From assembly GCA_002381765.1 (NCBI GenBank), contig DFXX01000049.1, positions 7,400 to 37,122 on the forward strand: 29,723 bases of DNA, given 5' to 3'. The notes below the pieces were generated by a model that made no database searches, had not been told where the DNA came from, and was given only the letters and a program-made list of their open reading frames with translations. Source of the stretch: Bacteriovoracaceae bacterium UBA4097. Its GTDB lineage: Bacteria > Bdellovibrionota > Bacteriovoracia > Bacteriovoracales > Bacteriovoracaceae. The position numbers were made by a program, and so were the translations under genes. Positions 23,425 to 29,723 of the stretch are shown in pieces. The stretch's first letter is position 1, and every line of letters begins with the position of its first letter.

Positions 23425-24710
23425 GCTAAATCCTTCGCTAGTCTGAAACCCGCATATTGCCAACGCATATGAGGATAATAAAAGTTTCTATAAGTAATTC
23501 GATAGTGTTCTAGAGGCGTGATACAACTTCCTCCCCTGAGTACAAATTGATTACACATGAACTTCTCATTATATTCAGAAAGTCCGTCTTGATACTTTTC
23601 ATATCTTGGGTAAGGAAGGAAGGCACTTTGCGTCCACTCCCATAATGTTCCATGAATTTGAGAATATTGATCGTAGTCATCATCAGGTGGCCGAGGGTCA
23701 AATTCTCCACTCTCCAAAAAGACTCCCGACATCTTTTCCTGAGAAGCTGCCAATTCCCACTCAAACTCTGTAGGCAAGCGACAGCCCTTCCAATGAGCAA
23801 ATGCCTGGGCTTCGTAGTAGCTAACATGAACTACGGGAGCCGAGAGATCGAGAGGAACCATTCCCGATAGACTCATGGTCCACCATTCTTGACCATGTTT
23901 TTCCCAATAAAGAGGATGCTCCCATCCTTCTTTCTCTTTTAGATCCCAACCATCTGATAACCAATATTGGGGATTGTCATAACCACCTTCATCTATAAAG
24001 GCCAAATACTCATCATTGTTCACAAGATGAGAAGAAATCATGCAGCTTTCTATCCATTGGGAATGAGCATCCTTCTCACAATCATATGCAAACTCTTCGC
24101 GGGCATTGCTTACACCTACTTTGATAAGCCCCGATGGTAAGTTGAGCCATTTATGATCTGAATAGACATAAGGAGATGATACTTGGTTATTTTGATAATG
24201 AGGCCTCAGAGGATTTTCAAAGAAATTTCTTTTTATATCCATAAGAAGGAGTTCCTGGTGTTGCTCTTCATGATTTAACCCAAGAACAAGGAGTCGCTTG
24301 AGTTTTTTAAATTCTTGATCTTTCACCGTACTTAAAAAAGCATAGACCCCTTGGGTAATTTCCTTTCTATATTGATAAACCTTATCAATCGAAGGTCGAG
24401 AAAGAATACCTCGCTTGGATTTAGGCAAGTAACTCCCCATATGCTTGTAGTAGGAATTAAATAAAAAATGAAATTCGGGCTGATAGGCCTCATGGCCAGG
24501 CTTATGTCTCTGAAGTATAAAGTTCTCAAAGAACCAACTGGTGTGGGCCAAATGCCATTTCGGGGGACTCGTATCCACAGTTGAACTTACGACATAGTCT
24601 TCAGAGGAAAGCGGATCACAGAGTAGCTCTGTCTTCTTTCTGACATTCAAAAAGCGATTTAAGAGCTCTTCTCTCTCTCTGGTTTCAATGGGCGGATTAA
24701 TACTTCCCAT
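23421..24710 (-). CDS. egtB: Hercynine oxygenase EgtB (sulfoxide synthase)
   Basis: Non-haem iron enzyme that joins hercynine to gamma-glutamylcysteine or cysteine with O2, forming the sulfoxide intermediate of ergothioneine. 429 residues. The N-terminal DinB-like domain carries KWHLAHTSWFFE (H53/H56) and NHEEQHQE, the H-x3-H-x-E iron motif (H147, H151, E153). The C-terminal FGE-sulfatase domain shows VNNDEYLAFIDEGGY, RLPTEFEWELAA, GTLWEWTQS and FVLRGGSC, with RNFYYPHMRWQYAGFRLA at the end. Its ATG overlaps the stop of the FAD/Rieske gene (TGATG). Whether the thiol donor is cysteine or gamma-glutamylcysteine cannot be decided here. Confidence 0.94.
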   Translation of the reverse strand: MGSINPPIETREREELLNRFLNVRKKTELLCDPLSSEDYVVSSTVDTSPPKWHLAHTSWFFENFILQRHKPGHEAYQPEFHFLFNSYYKHMGSYLPKSKRGILSRPSIDKVYQYRKEITQGVYAFLSTVKDQEFKKLKRLLVLGLNHEEQHQELLLMDIKRNFFENPLRPHYQNNQVSSPYVYSDHKWLNLPSGLIKVGVSNAREEFAYDCEKDAHSQWIESCMISSHLVNNDEYLAFIDEGGYDNPQYWLSDGWDLKEKEGWEHPLYWEKHGQEWWTMSLSGMVPLDLSAPVVHVSYYEAQAFAHWKGCRLPTEFEWELAASQEKMSGVFLESGEFDPRPPDDDYDQYSQIHGTLWEWTQSAFLPYPRYEKYQDGLSEYNEKFMCNQFVLRGGSCITPLEHYRITYRNFYYPHMRWQYAGFRLAKDLA

Positions 24711-26206
24711 CAGGGCTCCAATAGGTTTGATAAAGAAGGTCCTTCAATAACCTTTCCTTCAGTATTAAAACGGGAGCCATGACAAGGGCAGTCCCATGTT
24801 TTTTCAATATCATTCCAATGAACAATGCCTCCTAAATGAGGACATACTGCCGATTTAGTTTCAAAATTTTCACCCTGGGCGTGATACACGCAGCTCTTGG
24901 ATAGTCCGTCTCTTAAGAGGCTGCCTGAGTCCTCAGGGATATCCTCTCTTCTCTTGACTTGAGAAGGAGTAATCCAATCCTTGTACTGGAAGGCCACGTT
25001 TACGTTTTCCATCATATATTCTCCCACGCCATGCATGGGAGCTCGATTGGGATCAAAGAGACTTGCATATGGATTCTCCTTACCTTCAATGAGATCTGAA
25101 ATAAGAAGAGAGCCAAAGGTTCCAGTTGTCATACCTACACCAGAAGCACCAGTGATGATGAAAATATTGGATTCTAAACCAGGATTTTTACCTATATACG
25201 GGAGTTGATCGGCCGGCTCAAAGACTTGTCCAGACCACTTCCAGCAAACATCTCCCACAAAGGAGAAGTTCTGACGAGTCCAATCCTCGATCTCATAGAA
25301 AGGATCTTTTTCGGGAGATTGACCTGTTCGATGATCAGCACCTCCAACGACCAGAGTATCTCCAACAAATCTCACATAATGATAAGGATCCTCAGTATCC
25401 CAGAGTAGGACTTCTTCCATTGGTGATTGGGATACCTGGAAGGCCACGGCATAAGTTCTGTAGGCAAATTGTTTTGAATGAATGGAAAAGCGAGTACTGA
25501 TGGGAGTATCAGTAGCAACAACAACATAATTAGCTTTTATTTCAAAACCATTATCGGTAGTTAAGGTAGTAAGATCTGATTGAGTATTATTCAGATGGCG
25601 TATATGAGTGCCCTCAAAGATACTCACTCCAAGATCTCCCAAAACTCTTACGAGACCAGATATATATTTGATGGGATTAAACTGAGCTTGGTTTTCAAAC
25701 TTAAGCGAAGAGATGCCTTCTCTTAAGAGTGGTGTCTCAGCCACAAAATCCAGTTCAATTCCGCACTCGTGGGCCGCTTTCTTTTCTTCCAAAAGATTTT
25801 TTTCAGAAAAGTTTTCTCCTCTGAAGAGATAGCCATTTAATCGCTTAAAGTCGCAAGAGATATTTTCCGTTTCACAAATAGTTTCGATAGTCTGGATAGC
25901 ACTTCTGTGGGCCTCATGGAATAAACGGGTGGACTCCTTTCCATGCATTTTAACCAACTCTAGAAATTGCTCTTCCAGCTGAGTAGTTAAATGTGCGGTG
26001 GTTCTATCGGTTTGACCACTGGCAAGTTGAAAGGCTTCAATCAAGGTGACTTTAAAGCCTCTTTTTGCCAATTGATAGGCGGCCGAAACGCCAGCGATCC
26101 CTCCTCCCACGACACACACTTGAGTTGTGATATTTTGTTCTAAGGGTGAAAAACCAGGAGGGTTTGAACCCTCCCAGATTGAAGCCAGTCTATCTTTTGT
26201 ATTCAT
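24710..26206 (-). CDS. FAD-dependent oxidoreductase (DAO family) with C-terminal Rieske domain
   Basis: 498 residues. The N-terminal dinucleotide fold has CVVGGGIAGVSAAYQLAKRG (31-50), and a DAO/DadA-like body extends to about 400 (GQTDRTTAHLT, VGGADHRTGQ, ITGASGVGMTTG). The last 65 residues are a Rieske [2Fe-2S] domain with C455-P-H457 and C473-P-C-H476, in CPHLGG and CPCHGSRF. This architecture is known in bacteria (Bacillus YhfW type), but its substrate is not established. It overlaps the upstream DUF4383 gene by four bases and egtB downstream by one base, so it is embedded in the ergothioneine operon. Confidence 0.9.
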   Translation of the reverse strand: MNTKDRLASIWEGSNPPGFSPLEQNITTQVCVVGGGIAGVSAAYQLAKRGFKVTLIEAFQLASGQTDRTTAHLTTQLEEQFLELVKMHGKESTRLFHEAHRSAIQTIETICETENISCDFKRLNGYLFRGENFSEKNLLEEKKAAHECGIELDFVAETPLLREGISSLKFENQAQFNPIKYISGLVRVLGDLGVSIFEGTHIRHLNNTQSDLTTLTTDNGFEIKANYVVVATDTPISTRFSIHSKQFAYRTYAVAFQVSQSPMEEVLLWDTEDPYHYVRFVGDTLVVGGADHRTGQSPEKDPFYEIEDWTRQNFSFVGDVCWKWSGQVFEPADQLPYIGKNPGLESNIFIITGASGVGMTTGTFGSLLISDLIEGKENPYASLFDPNRAPMHGVGEYMMENVNVAFQYKDWITPSQVKRREDIPEDSGSLLRDGLSKSCVYHAQGENFETKSAVCPHLGGIVHWNDIEKTWDCPCHGSRFNTEGKVIEGPSLSNLLEP

Positions 26207-26832
26207 AATTTCCTCTCAAAATCGGCTCTTCTGTTCATGTCGCTGGTGCGGTTAACATCAGATTTCCCGAGGTCTGCTTGCGGCAAGTCAGTTCTACCAT
26301 TGGGTGCATCTGGCCGAGTTGTGTGTTGACTAAAGGCACCTTTTCGACTTTGATGATCGACAATACCTCTAGTGCCTTTTTCATCTCTCTTCCATGAATA
26401 GGCCCCCAAAAAGAAAACACCTGCAATAATCATATGAATGAGGTGATCCACTGTTCCGAATTCCAAAACATTAGGTATGACTCTAAGTAAATTCTGATCG
26501 GCTTCCATATTCCCTACTCCTGGATAGCCAGGAGAGCCAATGAGAAAGCCACCAATACCCAGAAGCCCATACAGGGTTCCAAATGCGATACTAAAGGTAT
26601 AGGCCTTCCGAGAGTCATCCGAGTAACCTGCCCAAAGGGCCAATGCTCCTGAGGCCAAGTGAATAAAGTCATGGGTTAAACTCAAATGCATGCCCATAAA
26701 ACCAGGCATCATAATTCCGGCCAATCCGACTAAAATAAACCCCACTCCCATTCCAATACATACTTTCTGAATAAGAGTATGGGTTGCGATATGACTATGA
26801 TGACGAGAATGTTGATTCATTACTGTTGCCAT
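26203..26832 (-). CDS. DUF4383 integral membrane protein
   Basis: 209 residues with four predicted membrane helices (about 22-42, 53-69, 78-100 and 125-145), the family pattern for DUF4383. A His-rich N-terminus (NQHSRHHSHIATH) precedes helix 1, and a polar, Arg/Asp-rich C-terminal tail of about 60 residues follows helix 4. His residues also line helices 2 and 4 (LTHDFIHLASG, VDHLIHMI), which might bind metal or haem; this is speculative. AGGAGA precedes the ATG by five or six bases. It lies 25 bases after the hemerythrin gene and overlaps the FAD/Rieske gene. Confidence 0.8.
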   Translation of the reverse strand: MATVMNQHSRHHSHIATHTLIQKVCIGMGVGFILVGLAGIMMPGFMGMHLSLTHDFIHLASGALALWAGYSDDSRKAYTFSIAFGTLYGLLGIGGFLIGSPGYPGVGNMEADQNLLRVIPNVLEFGTVDHLIHMIIAGVFFLGAYSWKRDEKGTRGIVDHQSRKGAFSQHTTRPDAPNGRTDLPQADLGKSDVNRTSDMNRRADFERKL

Positions 26833-26857
26833 AGCGATCTCCTTGTTGGTCAGAGAA

Positions 26858-27469
26858 CTAATGCTTTAAGTTCTCTACATATTTGTCCATCTTGGATAAA
26901 AACTGGCTTGAAATTTTTTGAACTGAATCTTTCCAGTTAATAAGCTCGTCTTCCAGAATGGGATATTCAGAAAGTTGTTGATGAGTCAGACCTCTTATCT
27001 TCATAAATTTCAAACCTAATTCATGAAGTGTTTCTTCATCCACTTCTTCCCGCATTTTTGGAAGCATTTCACTTTCTTCTTCCATAATGTGTTTCTTAAT
27101 GAGCTCGCCCAAGACCTTCAATTCAGCTTCCACCTCGTCTTTCAAGGTTCTAACTCGAGCTAGCTTCAGCTTTAGTACCTTTACTTTTTTATCCACGATG
27201 CCATGTTCAATTTCAGCTTCGAGAATATTAAAGTGGAGTTCTTCATGAGATTGCAGTTTGGCATAGATGCTCTTCCTCTCTGCCAAAGAATGCATTTGAA
27301 CTGAGTTAAGAAAGCTTCTCGCAATGGAGAGCTTCTTGGTCTTATCAGCATCATCATCAATTAAGATTTCCAAACCCTCTTTAATTGAGCGGTGGTCAAA
27401 AAGTATCAAGTCAATGACGCTTAGTTCTCGAATACTATTTTCGAAGACCTTTTTTTTCTGTCTTGCCAT
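26858..27469 (-). CDS. Hemerythrin HHE domain protein
   Basis: 203 residues from the ATG at 27469, which has GGAGG four bases upstream; an in-frame start at 27505 adds 12 residues without benefit. A four-helix bundle carries the expected di-iron ligands: H26 in LFDHRSI, His and Glu in VQMHSLAERK, HEELH, and H-x4-E in KKHIMEEESEM. HHE domains bind O2, NO or iron. A Lys/Glu-rich C-terminal extension (about 140-203) has coiled-coil character. It is the first gene of the operon that ends in egtB-egtD, and a promoter-like TTGAAG-N17-TAATTT lies about 26-55 bases upstream. Confidence 0.88.
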   Translation of the reverse strand: MARQKKKVFENSIRELSVIDLILFDHRSIKEGLEILIDDDADKTKKLSIARSFLNSVQMHSLAERKSIYAKLQSHEELHFNILEAEIEHGIVDKKVKVLKLKLARVRTLKDEVEAELKVLGELIKKHIMEEESEMLPKMREEVDEETLHELGLKFMKIRGLTHQQLSEYPILEDELINWKDSVQKISSQFLSKMDKYVENLKH

Positions 27470-27494
27470 AACTCCTCCACTAAGTGTCATGAGG

Positions 27495-27523
27495 AAATTA
27501 AGCAAGCTTCAGGCCATCTTCAA
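27495..27523 (-). promoter_or_regulatory. Possible promoter of the hemerythrin-egt operon
   Basis: On the minus strand, TTGAAG (27523-27518), a 17-base spacer and TAATTT (27500-27495). The -35 is reasonable and the -10 weak. TTGAAGATGGCC here matches TTGAAAATGGCC at the BON-gene promoter at 11 of 12 positions. Confidence 0.35.
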
Positions 27524-27593
27524 AATGAGTGAAGTCGCTGTAAAGACAGATTTCTAATTCACTTTGCTAAACTATCAGAGGAGGTTTGCCCCA

Positions 27594-27611
27594 GCTGCTT
27601 TGTAATGCAGC
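27594..27611. promoter_or_regulatory. Inverted repeat in the hemerythrin/usp divergent region
   Basis: GCTGC and GCAGC flank an 8-base centre (TTTGTAAT), about 70 bases upstream of the usp start. It is possibly an operator or part of an RNA leader. The rest of 27470-27682 shows no gene. Confidence 0.25.
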
Positions 27612-27682
27612 AAAGAGTTTTTGTTTTCAAGCTTCTAGGATAAGAGAGAAGATGAGATGATATCTTTAGAACAGGAGGTCGT

Positions 27683-28138
27683 ATGAATACAAATCTAATG
27701 GTCGCTCTCCCTCTCGAGGATGATCTTTTGACCCCTCTGTACGCTTGGGGCAAAAGATTTGATTGGTCCCATGTAACAGATGTTCATTTCATCCATGTGG
27801 TGAAAAAAAATATTACTCCTTTGGAGTTTGGACTGATGGAAATGCCAGATGAAAATACCTTTAAGGAGATGGCCCCCACTCTTACCAAATTTATGAAGGA
27901 TGAAGCTCATAAAATCATCCCACGAGATTTCCATGGTAAGGCCCATTTTCATCTGGCCAGTGACTTTAATCCTGCGGAAGAAATCACCCGGCAGATAAAG
28001 TCTCTTAAAAATAATCTCATTGTGGTTTCAACTAGAGGCAAGCATGGTTTTGAAGGACTCTTCACCAGCTCCTTTACTGACCATATGGTCAAGTTCGCTC
28101 CTTGTGATGTCTTTGTGGTTAGACCCGAACCGAGATAA
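27683..28138 (+). CDS. Universal stress protein family protein with degenerate ATP motif
   Basis: 151 residues with the UspA fold pattern: N-terminal strand NLMVALPLEDD, VTDVHFIHVVKK, and the C-terminal block NLIVVSTRGKHGFEGLF, then DHMVKFAPCDVFVVRP. The ATP-binding pattern G-x2-G-x9-G-(S/T) is altered to STRG-x9-SS, so the first and last Gly are Ser, which suggests weak or no ATP binding. The usual nucleotide Asp near the N-terminus is also absent (VALPLEDD). GGAGG precedes the ATG. It is divergent from the hemerythrin-egt operon. Confidence 0.85.
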   Translation: MNTNLMVALPLEDDLLTPLYAWGKRFDWSHVTDVHFIHVVKKNITPLEFGLMEMPDENTFKEMAPTLTKFMKDEAHKIIPRDFHGKAHFHLASDFNPAEEITRQIKSLKNNLIVVSTRGKHGFEGLFTSSFTDHMVKFAPCDVFVVRPEPR

Positions 28139-28160
28139 GACTATTACGCACTGCTTTTCC

Positions 28161-28189
28161 TCGACAAAATGAGTGTTTTTCAACACAAT
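28161..28189 (+). promoter_or_regulatory. Possible sigma-70-type promoter of icd
   Basis: TCGACA (28161-28166), a 17-base spacer and CACAAT (28184-28189), matching consensus at 5 and 4 of 6 positions, lie about 45 bases before the icd start. The spacer contains a small hairpin (GTGTT/AACAC). Confidence 0.35.
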
Positions 28190-28234
28190 AGTACTCACCT
28201 TCCTTTTTAACAATCAGTTCCCTTTGGAGATGTT

Positions 28235-29461
28235 ATGCAAAAAATTAAAGTGCAAAATCCTGTTGTTGAGCTTGATGGAGATGAGATGACCCGAATCATC
28301 TGGTCCTTCATTAAGAATAAACTTATCACTCCGTATCTTGATGTCGATATTAAGTACTACGATCTTGGTATGGAAAATCGTGACAAGACTGACGATAAGG
28401 TAACTGTAGAAGCTGCAGAAGCCATTAAGAAATACAATGTGGGTATCAAGTGTGCCACTATCACTCCTGATGAAAACCGTGTTGAGGAATTCAAACTCAA
28501 GCAAATGTGGAAATCTCCAAATGGCACAATCAGAAATATCTTGGATGGAACCGTTTTCCGTGAGCCTATCATTATCAAGAACATTCCTCGTCTTGTTCCT
28601 GGTTGGACTCAACCAATTGTGATCGGTCGTCATGCTTTTGGAGATCAATACCGCGCTACCGATACAGTTATCAAAGGTAAAGGAACTTTAAAGATGAGCT
28701 TTACCGGCGAAGACGGAAAAATTCAAGAATGGGAAGTTTATAACTTCAAAGGTGACGGTGGTGTTGCTCTTTGTATGTATAACACTGACGATTCTATCCG
28801 CGGCTTTGCGCAGTCTTGTTTCAATATGGCCCTGGTTAAAGGCTGGCCACTTTACTTATCTACCAAGAACACTATCTTGAAGAAGTATGATGGACGCTTC
28901 AAGGATATCTTCAATGAAATCTATGAAAAAGATTATAAGAAGAAATTTGAAGCTAAGGGCATTGTATACGAACACCGTCTGATCGATGATATGGTGGCTG
29001 CTTGTATGAAGTGGTCAGGTGGATTTGTCTGGGCCTGTAAGAACTACGATGGTGATGTTCAATCTGATACTGTTGCCCAAGGCTTTGGTTCTCTGGGTCT
29101 GATGACTTCTGTTCTCCTTACTCCGGATGGAAAGACTCTTGAAGCTGAAGCAGCTCACGGAACAGTGACTCGTCACTACCGAGCTCACCAACAAGGTAAA
29201 CCGACTTCCACTAATCCAATTGCTTCTATCTTTGCCTGGACACGTGGACTTGGCCATCGTGGTAAGCTAGATGGAAATAAAGAACTCATTGAATTCTGTG
29301 AGACCCTTGAAGCTGTTTGTATTCAGACTGTTGAAGAAGGCAAGATGACTAAAGACTTAGCTGCATGTATTCACGGTGAGAAAGTATCCTCTACTCACTA
29401 CCTTACTACTGAGCAGTTCCTAGAGGCGATTAACGATAATCTTCAAAAAAGACTTTCCTAA
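28235..29461 (+). CDS. icd: NADP-dependent isocitrate dehydrogenase, eukaryote-type (subfamily II)
   Basis: Oxidatively decarboxylates isocitrate to 2-oxoglutarate with NADP+. 408 residues, the length of the homodimeric eukaryote-type enzyme (about 410-414). Diagnostic segments are VVELDGDEMTRIIW, GTIRNILDGTVFREPI, GRHAFGDQYRATD, DDMVAACMKWSGGFVWACKN, LMTSVLLTPDG and EAAHGTVTRHYR. It is not the E. coli Icd type that AceK phosphorylates at the active-site Ser, so phospho-control of the bypass is not predicted. GGAG lies about six bases before the ATG. A strong terminator follows at 29469. Codon use appears more biased (for example many CTT, GGT, GCT) than in neighbouring genes, suggesting high expression. 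Confidence 0.97.
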   Translation: MQKIKVQNPVVELDGDEMTRIIWSFIKNKLITPYLDVDIKYYDLGMENRDKTDDKVTVEAAEAIKKYNVGIKCATITPDENRVEEFKLKQMWKSPNGTIRNILDGTVFREPIIIKNIPRLVPGWTQPIVIGRHAFGDQYRATDTVIKGKGTLKMSFTGEDGKIQEWEVYNFKGDGGVALCMYNTDDSIRGFAQSCFNMALVKGWPLYLSTKNTILKKYDGRFKDIFNEIYEKDYKKKFEAKGIVYEHRLIDDMVAACMKWSGGFVWACKNYDGDVQSDTVAQGFGSLGLMTSVLLTPDGKTLEAEAAHGTVTRHYRAHQQGKPTSTNPIASIFAWTRGLGHRGKLDGNKELIEFCETLEAVCIQTVEEGKMTKDLAACIHGEKVSSTHYLTTEQFLEAINDNLQKRLS

Positions 29462-29468
29462 GTAATGA

Positions 29469-29500
29469 GAAAGGCCTCCTTACGGAGGCCTTTCTTTTCT
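29469..29500. terminator. Strong intrinsic terminator between icd and a convergent gene
   Basis: A perfect 11-base-pair stem (29469-29479 with 29484-29494) around a TTAC loop, followed on the plus strand by TTTCTTTTCT. It starts eight bases after the icd stop. The minus-strand gene ends at 29499, so it may work in both directions, though the minus side lacks a good T-run. Confidence 0.9.
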
Positions 29501-29723
29501 AAAACAGTTTGATAACCCTTCTTACTTCCTGCTGATCGGGAAGCTTTAAGTGCAGAAGCATAATCCGCCCTTTTGCTCGCCCTATAGAGAGTCTCATCTT
29601 CTGGATTGTGACCCCATGATCATCCCTTAGTTGATGAATGATCTGAGTCAACTGACGAGATGAACCTTCAAAGTAGAGCGAATGCACTTTATCCGTTAGA
29701 TATTGAGTAAATATTTCACTATC
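29499..29723 (-). CDS. Partial hypothetical protein (C-terminal 74 residues)
   Basis: An open frame runs from the right edge to a TAG at 29499. The visible part reads as one alpha/beta module: FEGSSRQLTQIIHQLRDD, then VTIQKMRLS, RIMLLHLKLP and EVRRVIKLF. The helix-strand-strand-helix pattern would fit an ACT-like regulatory domain, but similarity to a known family is not clear. A GTG at 29687 could start a 62-residue protein, but the frame stays open upstream and no ribosome-binding site precedes it, so a larger truncated gene is more likely. It converges with icd. Confidence 0.5.
   Translation of the reverse strand, partial: DSEIFTQYLTDKVHSLYFEGSSRQLTQIIHQLRDDHGVTIQKMRLSIGRAKGRIMLLHLKLPDQQEVRRVIKLF

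Noticed and set aside
28214..28648. 144-residue minus-strand frame opposite the start of icd
   Set aside because: It lies fully antisense to a highly conserved metabolic gene and reflects its biased codon use.
1..29723. Prophage, transposon, CRISPR or toxin-antitoxin system
   Set aside because: No integrase, transposase, terminal repeats, spaced repeat array or paired toxin/antitoxin genes were seen on either strand.

Overview
The window looks like a chromosomal segment of a low-to-moderate GC (roughly 42% by eye) Gram-negative bacterium. It has outer-membrane and periplasmic proteins, lipoproteins, a chemotaxis operon and a sigma-28-type promoter. The mix of CheR-receiver chemotaxis genes, many predicted exported proteins of unknown family, eukaryote-type NADP-isocitrate dehydrogenase and dense stress genes would fit Bdellovibrionota (Bacteriovorax/Peredibacter-like). 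That placement is inference, because no rRNA or other phylogenetic marker is present. No tRNA, rRNA, CRISPR array or insertion sequence was seen, and no gene-free stretch exceeds about 210 bases.

Layout. (1) 1-4426, minus strand: chemotaxis operon cheR-cheB-cheA (cheA runs off the left edge), with unusual extra domains in CheR and CheB and a possible FliA promoter upstream. (2) 4632-8664: a lipoprotein, an exported protein with a near-consensus FliA promoter abutting its start codon, an outer-membrane-barrel-like protein with a BON-MscS channel, and an FMN reductase. (3) 8648-10313: two overlapping hotdog thioesterase genes and a divergent DUF427 gene. (4) 10334-11792, minus: a five-gene operon of three Cys-rich four-helix-bundle (copper-storage-like) proteins, a BON protein and a 46-residue basic peptide. 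(5) 11895-19143: Gly/Thr-repeat lipoprotein, DUF2267 protein, cardiolipin synthase, ASRT-like rhodopsin-transducer homologue coupled to a PerM/AI-2E transporter, three small BON proteins, TVP38-type membrane protein and an exported HNH-like nuclease. (6) 19103-21994, minus: aceB-aceA glyoxylate bypass. (7) 22054-27469, minus: small HExxH protein, then the operon hemerythrin - DUF4383 - FAD/Rieske oxidoreductase - egtB - egtD, with a textbook terminator after egtD. (8) 27683-29723: universal stress protein, icd, a strong terminator, and a partial gene leaving the right edge.

How it fits together. Much of 6-28 kb reads as an envelope- and redox-stress island: BON modules (five in the window), mechanosensitive channel, cardiolipin synthesis, thiol-rich metal binders, hemerythrin, ergothioneine synthesis and a universal stress protein. 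Carbon-flux control at isocitrate (icd versus aceA/aceB) lies in the same stretch. The most interesting units are the hemerythrin/Rieske/ergothioneine operon, the Csp-like trio operon, the CheR-REC-X / X-CheB pair, and the near-consensus FliA promoter that predicts a leaderless mRNA.
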